Assembly (NCBI GenBank): GCA_030691865.1
Contig: JAUYDL010000038.1
Span: 1 to 27,463, forward strand
Source of the DNA: Candidatus Omnitrophota bacterium
GTDB lineage: Bacteria > Omnitrophota > Gorgyraeia > Gygaellales > Profunditerraquicolaceae
DNA: 27,463 bases
Direction of reading: 5' to 3'
Part shown: piece after piece, positions 6,902-13,598 of the stretch
Position numbering within the stretch: the stretch's first letter is position 1
Layout: each line of letters opens with the position of its first letter
The notes under the pieces: model-generated
The model's input: only the letters and a program-made list of their open reading frames with translations
The model's database searches: none
Told to the model about the DNA's origin: nothing
Translations under genes and position numbers: made by a program

Positions 6902-8625
6902 AAAGCGCAAAAACTACCTTATTGATTTTTAGTTTTCTGGCCTTAATGGTTGACATCTTATATGCTAAAGATGTAACCATTGTTTACAGCGGCCAGACGC
7001 ATGCTATGCTTTATCCTTGTAATTGCCCTATCCGGCAGGATGGAGGCATTAGTCGCCGGGCTACCTTGGTCAAGGAATTAAGAAAAAAATATCCCGGCCT
7101 TTTGCTTTTGGATTGCGGTAATTTTACTGCCGGCGGCCAAATGGATGAATATACCCAGAATATCCATTTAGATATGCAGCGTTCCGAAGTTAATTATAAA
7201 GCTTTAGAGCTCATGCAATATGATGCCGTGGGGATTGGCCCGGATGAATTTAATTTTGGCAGGGAATTTTTCCTAAAGCGTGCTAAAAAAACCAATCCAA
7301 CGTATCTGAGTGCCAATCTAGATACGGATAAAGTTATTCCTTATATCATTAGGGATTGTGACGGTACAAAAGTTGCGGTTATCGGGTTAACGGGGGCCTC
7401 CGCTAACCAAAAGGCAGAAGGACTAAAGATTAATGCGCCTAGCCAGATCAGCGAGTTAGTCAGCCGCTTAAAGAATACAGGTGTGCAAGTTTTGATTCTC
7501 CTGAGTTCTCAAGGTGAGAAAGAAGATTTAAAATTAATTTCTATAGTTAAAGGTATTGATATAATTTTTGTCGGAGATAAACCGTTAAAGGATGAGGCCC
7601 TTACTAAGATCGATGCAACCTTTATTCTACGTCCAGCCTGGCAGGGCCGTAAGCTGGGGAAGTTAACTTTAAAAATCCAAGACGGTAAGCTCTCCGATTG
7701 TAAGGTTGATGAGTTGTCTTTATCAGAGAAGCTTAGTGATGATCCTGATATCGCGGCGATCTTGCCGCGTTGTTACTCCGATCTTAATTGTAAAGAGAGG
7801 AATTTAGCGGGAACCTGCCAAAATCCGGGCTCATTAAATGCCAAGTGTGTATTTACTAAGCCGAATAAAGTAAATTTATCTGTGATTAGCGTAAAAGATT
7901 GCCGCACATGTAGCACGGAATCGGTCCTGTCTTGGTTGAAAAAGAAATTTCCCGGATTAACTATAAAAACCCTGGATTATCCGGGCCTGGCGGCGCAGAA
8001 AATGATTAAAGATTTATCGCTTCAAGTTTTACCGGCGTATATTTTCCCCAAGTCAGTTGAAAAAGAAGATAATTTCGATAGCATTAAGAATGATTTACAA
8101 TTAATAAATGATTCTTATGTATTTAAGCCGCAAGCAAGCGGCATATCCTATTTTTTGAATCAAAAACCAAAGAATGGAAATTTTGATTTATTTTTTAGTA
8201 TCTTCCAAAAAGATGCCGCCTTGTTGTTAACCACGATAAAAGAATTTAATCCGAGTTTACATTTTTTGACCGCAGAGAAGAATGAAGATTTTGTTGCTCA
8301 GAATGGTATTTCCGAGGTAGAGGAATATTTACGCGCGGTATGTGTGCAGAAATATTATCCGGAAAAATTTTGGGATTATTTAATTTGTCGATCTAAGAAT
8401 ATCCGCAGCTGTTACTGGGAGGATTGTCTTAGCGGGGTGGATGCCTTAGGGATTAAAAGTTGCGCCAGAGGGGCAGAGGGGATAAATTTGCTCAGAGAAA
8501 ATATCAGTTTAAATAAAAAGTTACAGATTTCTTCCGGGCCAAGTTATCTTTTGGATAACCGGGAAATTTTTTCCTCCCGGGGGGTACCGGGTAAAGAGGA
8601 GCTTAGAAAAATACTAAAAAGGTAG
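6898..8625 (+). CDS. Exported fusion: degenerate metallophosphatase-like domain, Cys-rich linker, thioredoxin-like and DsbA-like domains
   Basis: A 575-residue protein with a signal peptide (cleavage plausible after LYA, residue 23). Residues 25-275 follow the 5'-nucleotidase/UshA metallophosphatase layout, but the metal sites are changed. The usual D-x-H is SGQTHAM (33-35), GNHEFDxG is GPDEFNFG (114-121), and the GHxH site appears as VGDKP. It is therefore probably not a working metallophosphatase. Residues 292-317 hold four Cys (292, 298, 307, 317). Residues 325-425 look like a thioredoxin fold with DCRTC (335-338) and a cis-Pro loop LQVLPAY. Residues 427-575 look like a DsbA/GILT-type domain with cis-Pro region SSGPSYLL and GVPGKEEL. 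It has lost the usual CPxC at its start but keeps Cys 482, 497, 505, 510 and 522. Start GTG overlaps serA. A periplasmic redox role is plausible, but its function is unknown. Confidence 0.6.
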   Translation: MKSAKTTLLIFSFLALMVDILYAKDVTIVYSGQTHAMLYPCNCPIRQDGGISRRATLVKELRKKYPGLLLLDCGNFTAGGQMDEYTQNIHLDMQRSEVNYKALELMQYDAVGIGPDEFNFGREFFLKRAKKTNPTYLSANLDTDKVIPYIIRDCDGTKVAVIGLTGASANQKAEGLKINAPSQISELVSRLKNTGVQVLILLSSQGEKEDLKLISIVKGIDIIFVGDKPLKDEALTKIDATFILRPAWQGRKLGKLTLKIQDGKLSDCKVDELSLSEKLSDDPDIAAILPRCYSDLNCKERNLAGTCQNPGSLNAKCVFTKPNKVNLSVISVKDCRTCSTESVLSWLKKKFPGLTIKTLDYPGLAAQKMIKDLSLQVLPAYIFPKSVEKEDNFDSIKNDLQLINDSYVFKPQASGISYFLNQKPKNGNFDLFFSIFQKDAALLLTTIKEFNPSLHFLTAEKNEDFVAQNGISEVEEYLRAVCVQKYYPEKFWDYLICRSKNIRSCYWEDCLSGVDALGIKSCARGAEGINLLRENISLNKKLQISSGPSYLLDNREIFSSRGVPGKEELRKILKR

Positions 8626-8629
8626 AGGG

Positions 8630-8634
8630 GGAGG
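8630..8634 (+). promoter_or_regulatory. Shine-Dalgarno that sets the start of the citrate synthase-like gene
   Basis: GGAGG stands 5 bases before ATG 8640. The in-frame GTG at 8634 overlaps this site and is therefore an unlikely start. Confidence 0.75.
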
Positions 8635-8639
8635 TGATT

Positions 8640-9878
8640 ATGGCGCATAAACCAAAGATTTATATTCTGGATGTAACTAATCGGGACGGAGTACAGACTT
8701 CGCGAATTTGCTTGTCTAAACTACAGAAAACCATGATCAACTGGTATCTTGACCAGATGGGTGTTTTCCAGTCGGAGTTTGGTTTTCCGATTACGCGGCA
8801 TGAGACAAATTATCTGAATGCCAACCTGGCATTAGCTAAATTAGGGGGATTGTCCAGGATCCGACTAAGTGGTTGGCTTAGGGCGACCAAAGATGACGTA
8901 AAAACTGCTTTTAAATTGGTGCCGCATTTAAAATATTTAAATCTTTCTATCTCTACCAGCGATCAGATGATTGTGCATAAATTTAGAGGCAAACTTGATC
9001 ACCAGTCGATAATCCGGGAGATGCAAGAGGCAGTTAGCGAGGCGAAAAAGTTAGGCTCAACCGGTGTCGGTGTAAATGCCGAGGATGCCTCGCGTACGAA
9101 TTTAGAATACCTGATCGAATTTGCCCTTAAAGCTAAAGAGGCCGGCGCCGACAGGATTCGTTATTGTGATACTTTAGGAACAGATACACCTTTTAGTATT
9201 TACGAAAGAATAAAATTGTTGGCTAGGCAGGTGCAGCTTCCGATTGAAGTGCACTGCCATAATGATTTAGGATTAGTGGTGGCTAACTCTATTGCCGGCG
9301 CCAGAGCGGCGACTGATGCCGGGGTGGATTCCTATATTAATACCTGCGTAAATGGCATGGGAGAGCGGGCAGGAAATGCGGATTTAGTCTCGGTAATTTT
9401 AGCCATTAAATACGGCCAGGGAATGGCCGGCTACCATTTAGATGAAAAAGTAGATTTAAAAATGGCCTGGAAAATTTGCAAATATGCTTCTTATGCTTTT
9501 GGCGTTCCCATTCCGATTAACCAGCCGGGGGTAGGAGCCAATGCCTTTGCCCATGAATCCGGGATTCATGCCGACGGTGCGTTAAAGGACAGGCGTAATT
9601 ATGAACTTTATGATTTTGAGGAGCTCGGACGCGGGGAGCCGGAGATAATTGAAACCGGCAGAAAGATTACAGCCGGAGAATATTCCGGGATTAAAGGCTT
9701 TCGTAACGTTTATGAAAAACTGGAGGTGGCTTTTAAGGATGATGCAGAGGCTACGCGTATATTGGAGTTAGTAAGATATGCTAATGTGCATAATCAGAAG
9801 CCACTGGTTGACGATGAGTTAAACTTTATCGCTAAATATCCGGATATTGCGCATAAGATATTTACGATGACCCCGTAA
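8640..9878 (+). CDS. Homocitrate/isopropylmalate synthase family enzyme, possible Re-citrate synthase
   Basis: DRE-TIM metallolyase-type acyltransferase of 412 residues. The metal and substrate residues are visible: R15-D16 in DVTNRDGVQTS, the HCHND motif (205-209), NGMGERAGNADL, and His310 in ESGIHADG. The first motif differs from the common DTTLRDGEQ of LeuA and NifV. The DVTNRDGVQTS opening and the SEFGFP segment resemble, from memory, the clostridial/dehalococcoid group that contains the (Re)-citrate synthase of Clostridium kluyveri. The reaction would be acetyl-CoA plus a 2-oxoacid (oxaloacetate or 2-oxoglutarate). There is no LeuA-type C-terminal regulatory domain of about 120 residues, so leucine synthesis is less likely. 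No leuCD or nif genes are near. ATG 8640 is favoured over GTG 8634 by its Shine-Dalgarno. Confidence 0.7.
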   Translation: MAHKPKIYILDVTNRDGVQTSRICLSKLQKTMINWYLDQMGVFQSEFGFPITRHETNYLNANLALAKLGGLSRIRLSGWLRATKDDVKTAFKLVPHLKYLNLSISTSDQMIVHKFRGKLDHQSIIREMQEAVSEAKKLGSTGVGVNAEDASRTNLEYLIEFALKAKEAGADRIRYCDTLGTDTPFSIYERIKLLARQVQLPIEVHCHNDLGLVVANSIAGARAATDAGVDSYINTCVNGMGERAGNADLVSVILAIKYGQGMAGYHLDEKVDLKMAWKICKYASYAFGVPIPINQPGVGANAFAHESGIHADGALKDRRNYELYDFEELGRGEPEIIETGRKITAGEYSGIKGFRNVYEKLEVAFKDDAEATRILELVRYANVHNQKPLVDDELNFIAKYPDIAHKIFTMTP

Positions 9879-9900
9879 TATCCTATTATTGGGTAGATAA

Positions 9901-9951
9901 CCTGACTGCCCTGACTGTCGGCAGGGCAGGCGTCAGGCAGGCGTCAGGCAG
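9901..9951 (+). repeat. GC-rich inverted and tandem repeat before purA
   Basis: CCTGAC 9901-9906 pairs with GTCAGG 9932-9937, and inside it TGCCCTG 9907-9913 pairs with CAGGGCA 9922-9928. The right side continues as two perfect tandem copies of an 11-bp unit, GCGTCAGGCAG (9930-9940 and 9941-9951). It fills most of the 99-base gap between the citrate synthase-like gene and purA. It is much richer in G+C than the flanking DNA and no T-run follows. It may be one copy of a short dispersed repeat, or a 3'-end hairpin. Confidence 0.6.
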
Positions 9952-9977
9952 GAATGTAGGTTAACTAAAAGGAAAAA

Positions 9978-11246
9978 ATGAATATAGTTCTGGTGGGTAT
10001 GCAATGGGGAGATGAGGGCAAGGGTAAAGTAATTGATATCCTCTCCCAGAAAGTAGATTATATCGTGCGCTACCAGGGTGGTAATAACGCCGGCCACACC
10101 GTAGTGGTAGGTAAGAAGCAGTATATATTCCATCTCATCCCTTCGGGGATATTGCACCCTGGTAAGATTTGCTGTATCGGTAACGGGGTTGTTATTGATC
10201 CGGGGGTACTTTTGTGTGAGCTAAATGATCTGCGTAAAAATGGCATTGGTTTTAGCCGGCGCTTTAAGATCTCTTCTTTGGCGCACTTAATTATGCCGTA
10301 TCATAAGAATTTGGATCAGTTGCGCGAGACCAGAAGAAAGAATAAAATCGGTACTACCGGTAGAGGTATCGGCCCTTGTTATGCGGACAAGATTAACCGC
10401 TGCGGCATCCGGATGATTGATTTATTAAATCCCGATGTTTTTAGAGATAAACTTAAAGATAATCTTAAAGAAAAAAATGAGATTTTTAAAAAAGTTTATC
10501 AGCATCCGGGTTTTAGTTTCCAAAAGATCTACACGGAGTATCTTGGCTACGGTAAATTACTGGCTCCTTATATTTGTAATACCACAGTTTTATTAAATAA
10601 GGCAGCCGGAGGAAAAAAAGATATTTTATTCGAGGGGGCGCAGGGGACATTCCTGGATATTGATTTCGGGACTTATCCTTTTGTTACTTCTTCCTCGACG
10701 ATCTCCGGGGGAGCTTGCATTGGTACAGGGATATCCCCGGATAAGATTAATAAAGTTATCGGTGTTTGCAAGGCTTATACTACGCGAGTCGGCGAAGGCC
10801 CTTTTCCTACGGAGTTTACAGAAGATTTTGGTAAAATTATGCGCGATAAAGGAAATGAGTTTGGCGCAACAACTGGCCGGCCGCGCCGGTGTGGTTGGTT
10901 TGACGCCGTGATTGCTAAAGAATCTGTGATGCTTAATGGTATCAGCGCGCTAACAATTATGAAGATGGATGTGCTTGACGGGTTAGATAAAGTAAAGATT
11001 TGCACTTCCTATAAATATAAAGGTAAAATACTTAGAGAGTTTCCTTATGATTTGGCGGTACTCAGTAAGGCAACTCCGGTTTATAAGCAGATGCCGGGTT
11101 GGCCAAATCAGCGCAATAAGCCAAGATCTTTTAAACAGTTACATCCTAATGCCCGGGCCTATCTATTAGAATTACAAAAACTGTTGGGGGTCAAAATTAC
11201 TATGGTCTCTATAGGTAGCGCTAGAAGAGACACCCTTTTTATCTAA
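9978..11246 (+). CDS. purA: Adenylosuccinate synthetase
   Basis: GTP-dependent enzyme joining IMP and aspartate to adenylosuccinate, the first committed step from IMP to AMP. Length 422, normal for the family. The N-terminal GDEGKGK loop (11-17) holds the catalytic Asp12, and NNAGHT holds His40. GTTGRGIGP and the IMP-binding QGTFLDIDFGTYPFVTSS region (broken up by normal turns) are present, as is the GTP-site ending SIGSARRDT. AAAGGAAAAA precedes ATG 9978. No other purine gene is adjacent. The gene is probably the last before the new promoter at 11266. Confidence 0.97.
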   Translation: MNIVLVGMQWGDEGKGKVIDILSQKVDYIVRYQGGNNAGHTVVVGKKQYIFHLIPSGILHPGKICCIGNGVVIDPGVLLCELNDLRKNGIGFSRRFKISSLAHLIMPYHKNLDQLRETRRKNKIGTTGRGIGPCYADKINRCGIRMIDLLNPDVFRDKLKDNLKEKNEIFKKVYQHPGFSFQKIYTEYLGYGKLLAPYICNTTVLLNKAAGGKKDILFEGAQGTFLDIDFGTYPFVTSSSTISGGACIGTGISPDKINKVIGVCKAYTTRVGEGPFPTEFTEDFGKIMRDKGNEFGATTGRPRRCGWFDAVIAKESVMLNGISALTIMKMDVLDGLDKVKICTSYKYKGKILREFPYDLAVLSKATPVYKQMPGWPNQRNKPRSFKQLHPNARAYLLELQKLLGVKITMVSIGSARRDTLFI

Positions 11247-11265
11247 GTGGTTGAGGATAAAACAC

Positions 11266-11294
11266 TTGACTAATAAAATAGGATATGTTATATT
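11266..11294 (+). promoter_or_regulatory. Sigma70-type promoter for the ompA-like lipoprotein
   Basis: TTGACT (11266-11271) and TATATT (11289-11294) are separated by exactly 17 bases, close to the ideal housekeeping promoter. The expected start near 11301 would give a leader of about 107 bases before ATG 11408. This is the clearest promoter in the window and lies just after purA. Confidence 0.8.
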
Positions 11295-11305
11295 TAACTT
11301 TCAAT

Positions 11306-11403
11306 AGGAAACAGACCAAAAGGCTGTGGAGCGGCCTCCAATTGTACAAAGGTACATGGGTTGTCTTCCTTTAGGCAAAGCCAAGCCCAAAACCAAGGAG
11401 AGG
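11306..11403 (+). promoter_or_regulatory. Folded 5' leader of the ompA-like gene, possible cis-regulatory RNA
   Basis: The leader can fold as a three-way junction. P1: AGGAA 11306-11310 and GAC 11314-11316 pair with GTC 11363-11365 and TTCCT 11366-11370, with ACA bulged. P2: TGGAG 11327-11331 with CTCCA 11336-11340, loop CGGC. P3: TGTAC 11343-11347 with GTACA 11352-11356, loop AAAG. The 3' strand of P1 plus the following T can instead pair with the Shine-Dalgarno AAGGAG (11395-11400). A further alternative stem, TGGGTT 11357-11362 with AGCCCA 11384-11389, conflicts with P1. Mutually exclusive stems plus a sequestered ribosome site are the layout of a switch. No named riboswitch class is recognised, and no folding program was run. 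Confidence 0.5.
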
Positions 11404-11407
11404 AAAA

Positions 11408-12058
11408 ATGATAAATAATTTTTTTAAATTCGTATTAGTTTTATTTATAACTTTTAGTTTAGCGGGTTGTACGTTTATTTTTCAAGCCGGTAGACGGAGC
11501 GATGCTCAAAAAATCCAAGAGCTAAACGTCCAGCTGGATGAGCTTGCTCGTTCCAAGGGCTTACTGGAACAGAAACTTGGGGTAGAGATAAGTGATAAAC
11601 AGATTAAACTCCAGATGATGGAGAAGGGGCTGGTGATTACCGTCGTAGGAGATCTTTTATTTGATTCCGGGAAAGCCAAGATTAGGCCGGAGGCGTTTGG
11701 TTTGCTCACCAAGGTGTCAGCGATATTAAAAGATAATATGTCACAGTTTAATATAGGTATAGAAGGCCACACAGATAATGTCCCGATTAAACAGAGCGGC
11801 TGGAAGTCCAATTGGGAGCTTTCTACTGCGCGTGCCCTGAGTGTTTTACATTATTTGGCAGATGATCAGGGAATATCACCGGAGCGCCTGTCGGCGATTG
11901 GGTATGGTGAATATCGTCCCGTGGCTTCGAATGAGACTAAAGATGGCTGCAAACAGAATCGCAGGGTAGAGATAGTTATCTTGCCTAACATTACCAAGGT
12001 TAAGGGTGATTCTACGGGTTCTTATGAATTAAAAGAACCTCAAGAGAATCTCAAATAG
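11408..12058 (+). CDS. OmpA/Pal-family peptidoglycan-binding lipoprotein
   Basis: A 216-residue lipoprotein. The signal peptide ends in the lipobox LAGC, so Cys21 would be lipidated. Residues about 34-60 are a short coiled coil (IQELNVQLDELARSKGLLEQ). Residues about 70-195 are an OmpA/MotB C-terminal domain: LLFDSGKAKIRPEA, the peptidoglycan-binding core GHTDNVPI, NWELSTARA and GYGEYRPVASN, ending NRRVEIVI. Such proteins tether the outer membrane to the cell wall. It resembles the OmpA-like stator/Pal group but is not clearly Pal, and no tol genes are near. It has its own promoter and a folded leader, with AAGGAGAGG before ATG 11408. The C-terminal 20 residues are polar and unstructured. Confidence 0.88.
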   Translation: MINNFFKFVLVLFITFSLAGCTFIFQAGRRSDAQKIQELNVQLDELARSKGLLEQKLGVEISDKQIKLQMMEKGLVITVVGDLLFDSGKAKIRPEAFGLLTKVSAILKDNMSQFNIGIEGHTDNVPIKQSGWKSNWELSTARALSVLHYLADDQGISPERLSAIGYGEYRPVASNETKDGCKQNRRVEIVILPNITKVKGDSTGSYELKEPQENLK

Positions 12059-12068
12059 GTTTAGCTTC

Positions 12069-12133
12069 TTGACACATTCGACTTGGCTCAGTGTCAATCC
12101 TGAGCAATTTTGGAATAGCGCAAGAATGTCGAA
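12069..12133 (+). promoter_or_regulatory. Overlapping inverted repeats before the small lipoprotein
   Basis: TTGACAC 12069-12075 pairs with GTGTCAA 12091-12097. Alternatively GCTCAG 12086-12091 pairs with CTGAGC 12100-12105, and ACATTC 12074-12079 with GAATGT 12124-12129, or TTCGAC 12077-12082 with GTCGAA 12128-12133. The last pairing would cover part of the ribosome site. These stems compete, so at most some form. Their role is unknown. Confidence 0.35.
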
Positions 12134-12136
12134 GGA
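12131..12136 (+). promoter_or_regulatory. Shine-Dalgarno that sets the small lipoprotein start
   Basis: GAAGGA ends 6 bases before ATG 12143. It directly abuts the in-frame TTG at 12137, which is therefore unlikely to be the start. Confidence 0.6.
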
Positions 12137-12142
12137 TTGATT

Positions 12143-12526
12143 ATGGATGAGGCTTTAAAAAATCGTATAGTAATAATTTTAGCGATATTATCGGTAGTAT
12201 TCTTTTTTGGTACGCTTAGTTCTTGCAATAGCGCGATACGCCAGAAGGCTGCGCGCGATAAAGAGATGGCTGCGCGTCTTGCCCTGGAAGAGAGGACAAG
12301 TAGGTATGCGCAAGAGAAATCAGCCTTAGAGGAAAAAGCCAAGGCCAAAGAGAATGAGATGCAGGAGGTAAAAGTAGACCTGGAGGCAGCCAAGAAAGCT
12401 TTGGTTCAGGATCGGTTGGTAAGCCAGAGTTTAAAAGAAGAGTTACAGAAGGTAACTAAGCTTAAAGAAACCCTGGAAGAGGACCTAAGGCAAGCTTTGG
12501 TAAATGGGAAGAAGCCTAAAAAATGA
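12143..12526 (+). CDS. Small coiled-coil lipoprotein of unknown function
   Basis: A 127-residue protein with a short cytoplasmic N-terminus, a hydrophobic segment (about residues 9-25) and a lipobox-like LSSC that would make Cys28 the lipidated residue. The rest, residues about 30-120, is a highly charged heptad-like alpha helix rich in Ala, Glu, Lys and Leu (for example LEEKAKAKENEMQEVKVDLE), followed by a basic tail. The plan is like a large Lpp or a coiled-coil spacer lipoprotein, but no named family is recognised. It follows the OmpA-like lipoprotein, and both may act at the envelope. If the Cys is not processed, the protein would be an inner-membrane-anchored coiled coil. ATG 12143 is chosen for its Shine-Dalgarno. 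Confidence 0.7.
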   Translation: MDEALKNRIVIILAILSVVFFFGTLSSCNSAIRQKAARDKEMAARLALEERTSRYAQEKSALEEKAKAKENEMQEVKVDLEAAKKALVQDRLVSQSLKEELQKVTKLKETLEEDLRQALVNGKKPKK

Positions 12527-12572
12527 AATAAGGGGGGGGGTAGAGACTAAGCGCGTTGATAGTTTTATGATC

Positions 12573-12594
12573 AGGGGAGAGAATCCCCTTTTTT
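12573..12594 (+). terminator. Intrinsic terminator after the lipoprotein pair
   Basis: AGGGGA (12573-12578), loop GAGAA, then TCCCCT (12584-12589) running into six T (12589-12594). This is a textbook hairpin plus T-run, and the only one in the window. It ends the unit that starts at 11266, although the next gene starts only 16 bases later. A run of nine G lies just upstream at 12532-12540. Confidence 0.75.
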
Positions 12595-12609
12595 ATTGGA
12601 GGGAGGCAG

Positions 12610-13593
12610 ATGATAATGAAAATATTAAAAAAATCAAAAGAAGTATTGATGAAAACTATTTCCAAAGCAAAGTTTAAATTTAAGCTGGGATTAAAAAAGA
12701 AATCACCTCCGGCGAGAGTTTCAAATAAGCAGCCGTCCAAAGAGATTCCCAGCTTTTATGAAACAGCTATAGTCAATACAAAATTTTCTCATTCACAGGA
12801 TACCTCTTTTGCCCCGGCCAGGCCACAGGAGCTTTCTACTTTCTATGGTCAGGATAAAATTATTTTACAGGTTCGCGATCCGCGTTGGCTGCATGCTTAT
12901 TGGGAGCTAAGGGATGAGACGATCCAGGGCCTAAAGGGTAAATTAGGTGATGATTTTTATCGCGCGAAAAAAGTTTTAAGAGTTTATGACGTTACGAATA
13001 TCATCTTTAACGGATCTAATGCCAATAGGTTTTTTGATATCCAGATTAATGATTTTGCTAATAGCTGGTATGTGGATACGGCCGGCCCGGGCCGCGCTTG
13101 GTGTGTGGATCTGGGATTAATGTTGGCTGACGGCAGGTTTACTACTATTTTACGCTCTAACGCCGTGCAAACTCCATTAGATGGACCTTCTTGGGTTACT
13201 GATGAAGAGTGGATGATACCTGATGAGATGTTTGCCCGGCTTTATGGCATGGGTTTTGGCCTGGGCAAAAGTTCACCGGTAGGAGGCGCCTGGCAGGAAC
13301 GCATCAAGCAGGGCCTGTTTAGTTCAGGGATATCCAGCAGTCCGGTAAAGAAAGAGATTAAGGAAATAAATTTTTGGCTGAAAGTGGATTGTGAATTAAT
13401 TGTTTACGGAGCAACCGAAGCGAGTGCCTTAGTAACCATACAGGGGGTACCCATCAAATTAAGGCCGGATGGCACCTTTACCTTGCGTTATTATTTACCC
13501 AATGGAAAACAGATAATTCCGGTTAAGGCAACTTCCGCGGATAAATTAGAAGAGCGTACTATTACTCCAACCGTAACTCGAGAAACCAAATAA
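12610..13593 (+). CDS. DUF4912 domain protein
   Basis: A 327-residue protein with a very basic N-terminus (residues 1-45, many Lys) and no signal peptide. Residues about 75-200 match the DUF4912 pattern as I remember it: KIILQVRDPRWLHAYWELRD, VLRVYDVT, and a later TILRSNAVQTP with PSWVTDEEWM. The C-terminal part (about 250-315) looks like a small beta sandwich (LIVYGATEASALVTIQGVP, then a TFTLRYYLPNG strand). DUF4912 proteins often sit beside GH57 enzymes, as here: the GH57 start is 5 bases after this stop. A role in glycan binding or in glucan metabolism is inferred from this link only. Two ATG codons (12610 and 12616) both suit the GGAGGGAGG ribosome site. Confidence 0.75.
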   Translation: MIMKILKKSKEVLMKTISKAKFKFKLGLKKKSPPARVSNKQPSKEIPSFYETAIVNTKFSHSQDTSFAPARPQELSTFYGQDKIILQVRDPRWLHAYWELRDETIQGLKGKLGDDFYRAKKVLRVYDVTNIIFNGSNANRFFDIQINDFANSWYVDTAGPGRAWCVDLGLMLADGRFTTILRSNAVQTPLDGPSWVTDEEWMIPDEMFARLYGMGFGLGKSSPVGGAWQERIKQGLFSSGISSSPVKKEIKEINFWLKVDCELIVYGATEASALVTIQGVPIKLRPDGTFTLRYYLPNGKQIIPVKATSADKLEERTITPTVTRETK

Positions 13594-13598
13594 ACTTT

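Noticed and set aside
11306..11370. Hammerhead-type ribozyme in the three-way junction leader
   Set aside because: The conserved CUGANGA and GAAA core elements are not in the required places.
11366..11389. Cyclic di-GMP (GEMM) riboswitch, suggested by GGCAAAGCC
   Set aside because: The rest of the GEMM core (GGCAAACC, ACGCAAAGCC order and the GAAA-capped stem) is not present in the needed order.
12069..12098. TTGACA at 12069 as a -35 box
   Set aside because: No -10-like hexamer occurs at 16-18 bases; the bases form an inverted repeat instead.
12532..12540. Run of nine G as a special signal
   Set aside because: A homopolymer outside any gene; most likely neutral, although its exact length may be uncertain.
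12556..12584. Promoter TTGATA, 17 bases, GAGAAT before the DUF4912 gene
   Set aside because: The -10 is poor and lies inside the terminator hairpin. It cannot be excluded, but the support is too weak.
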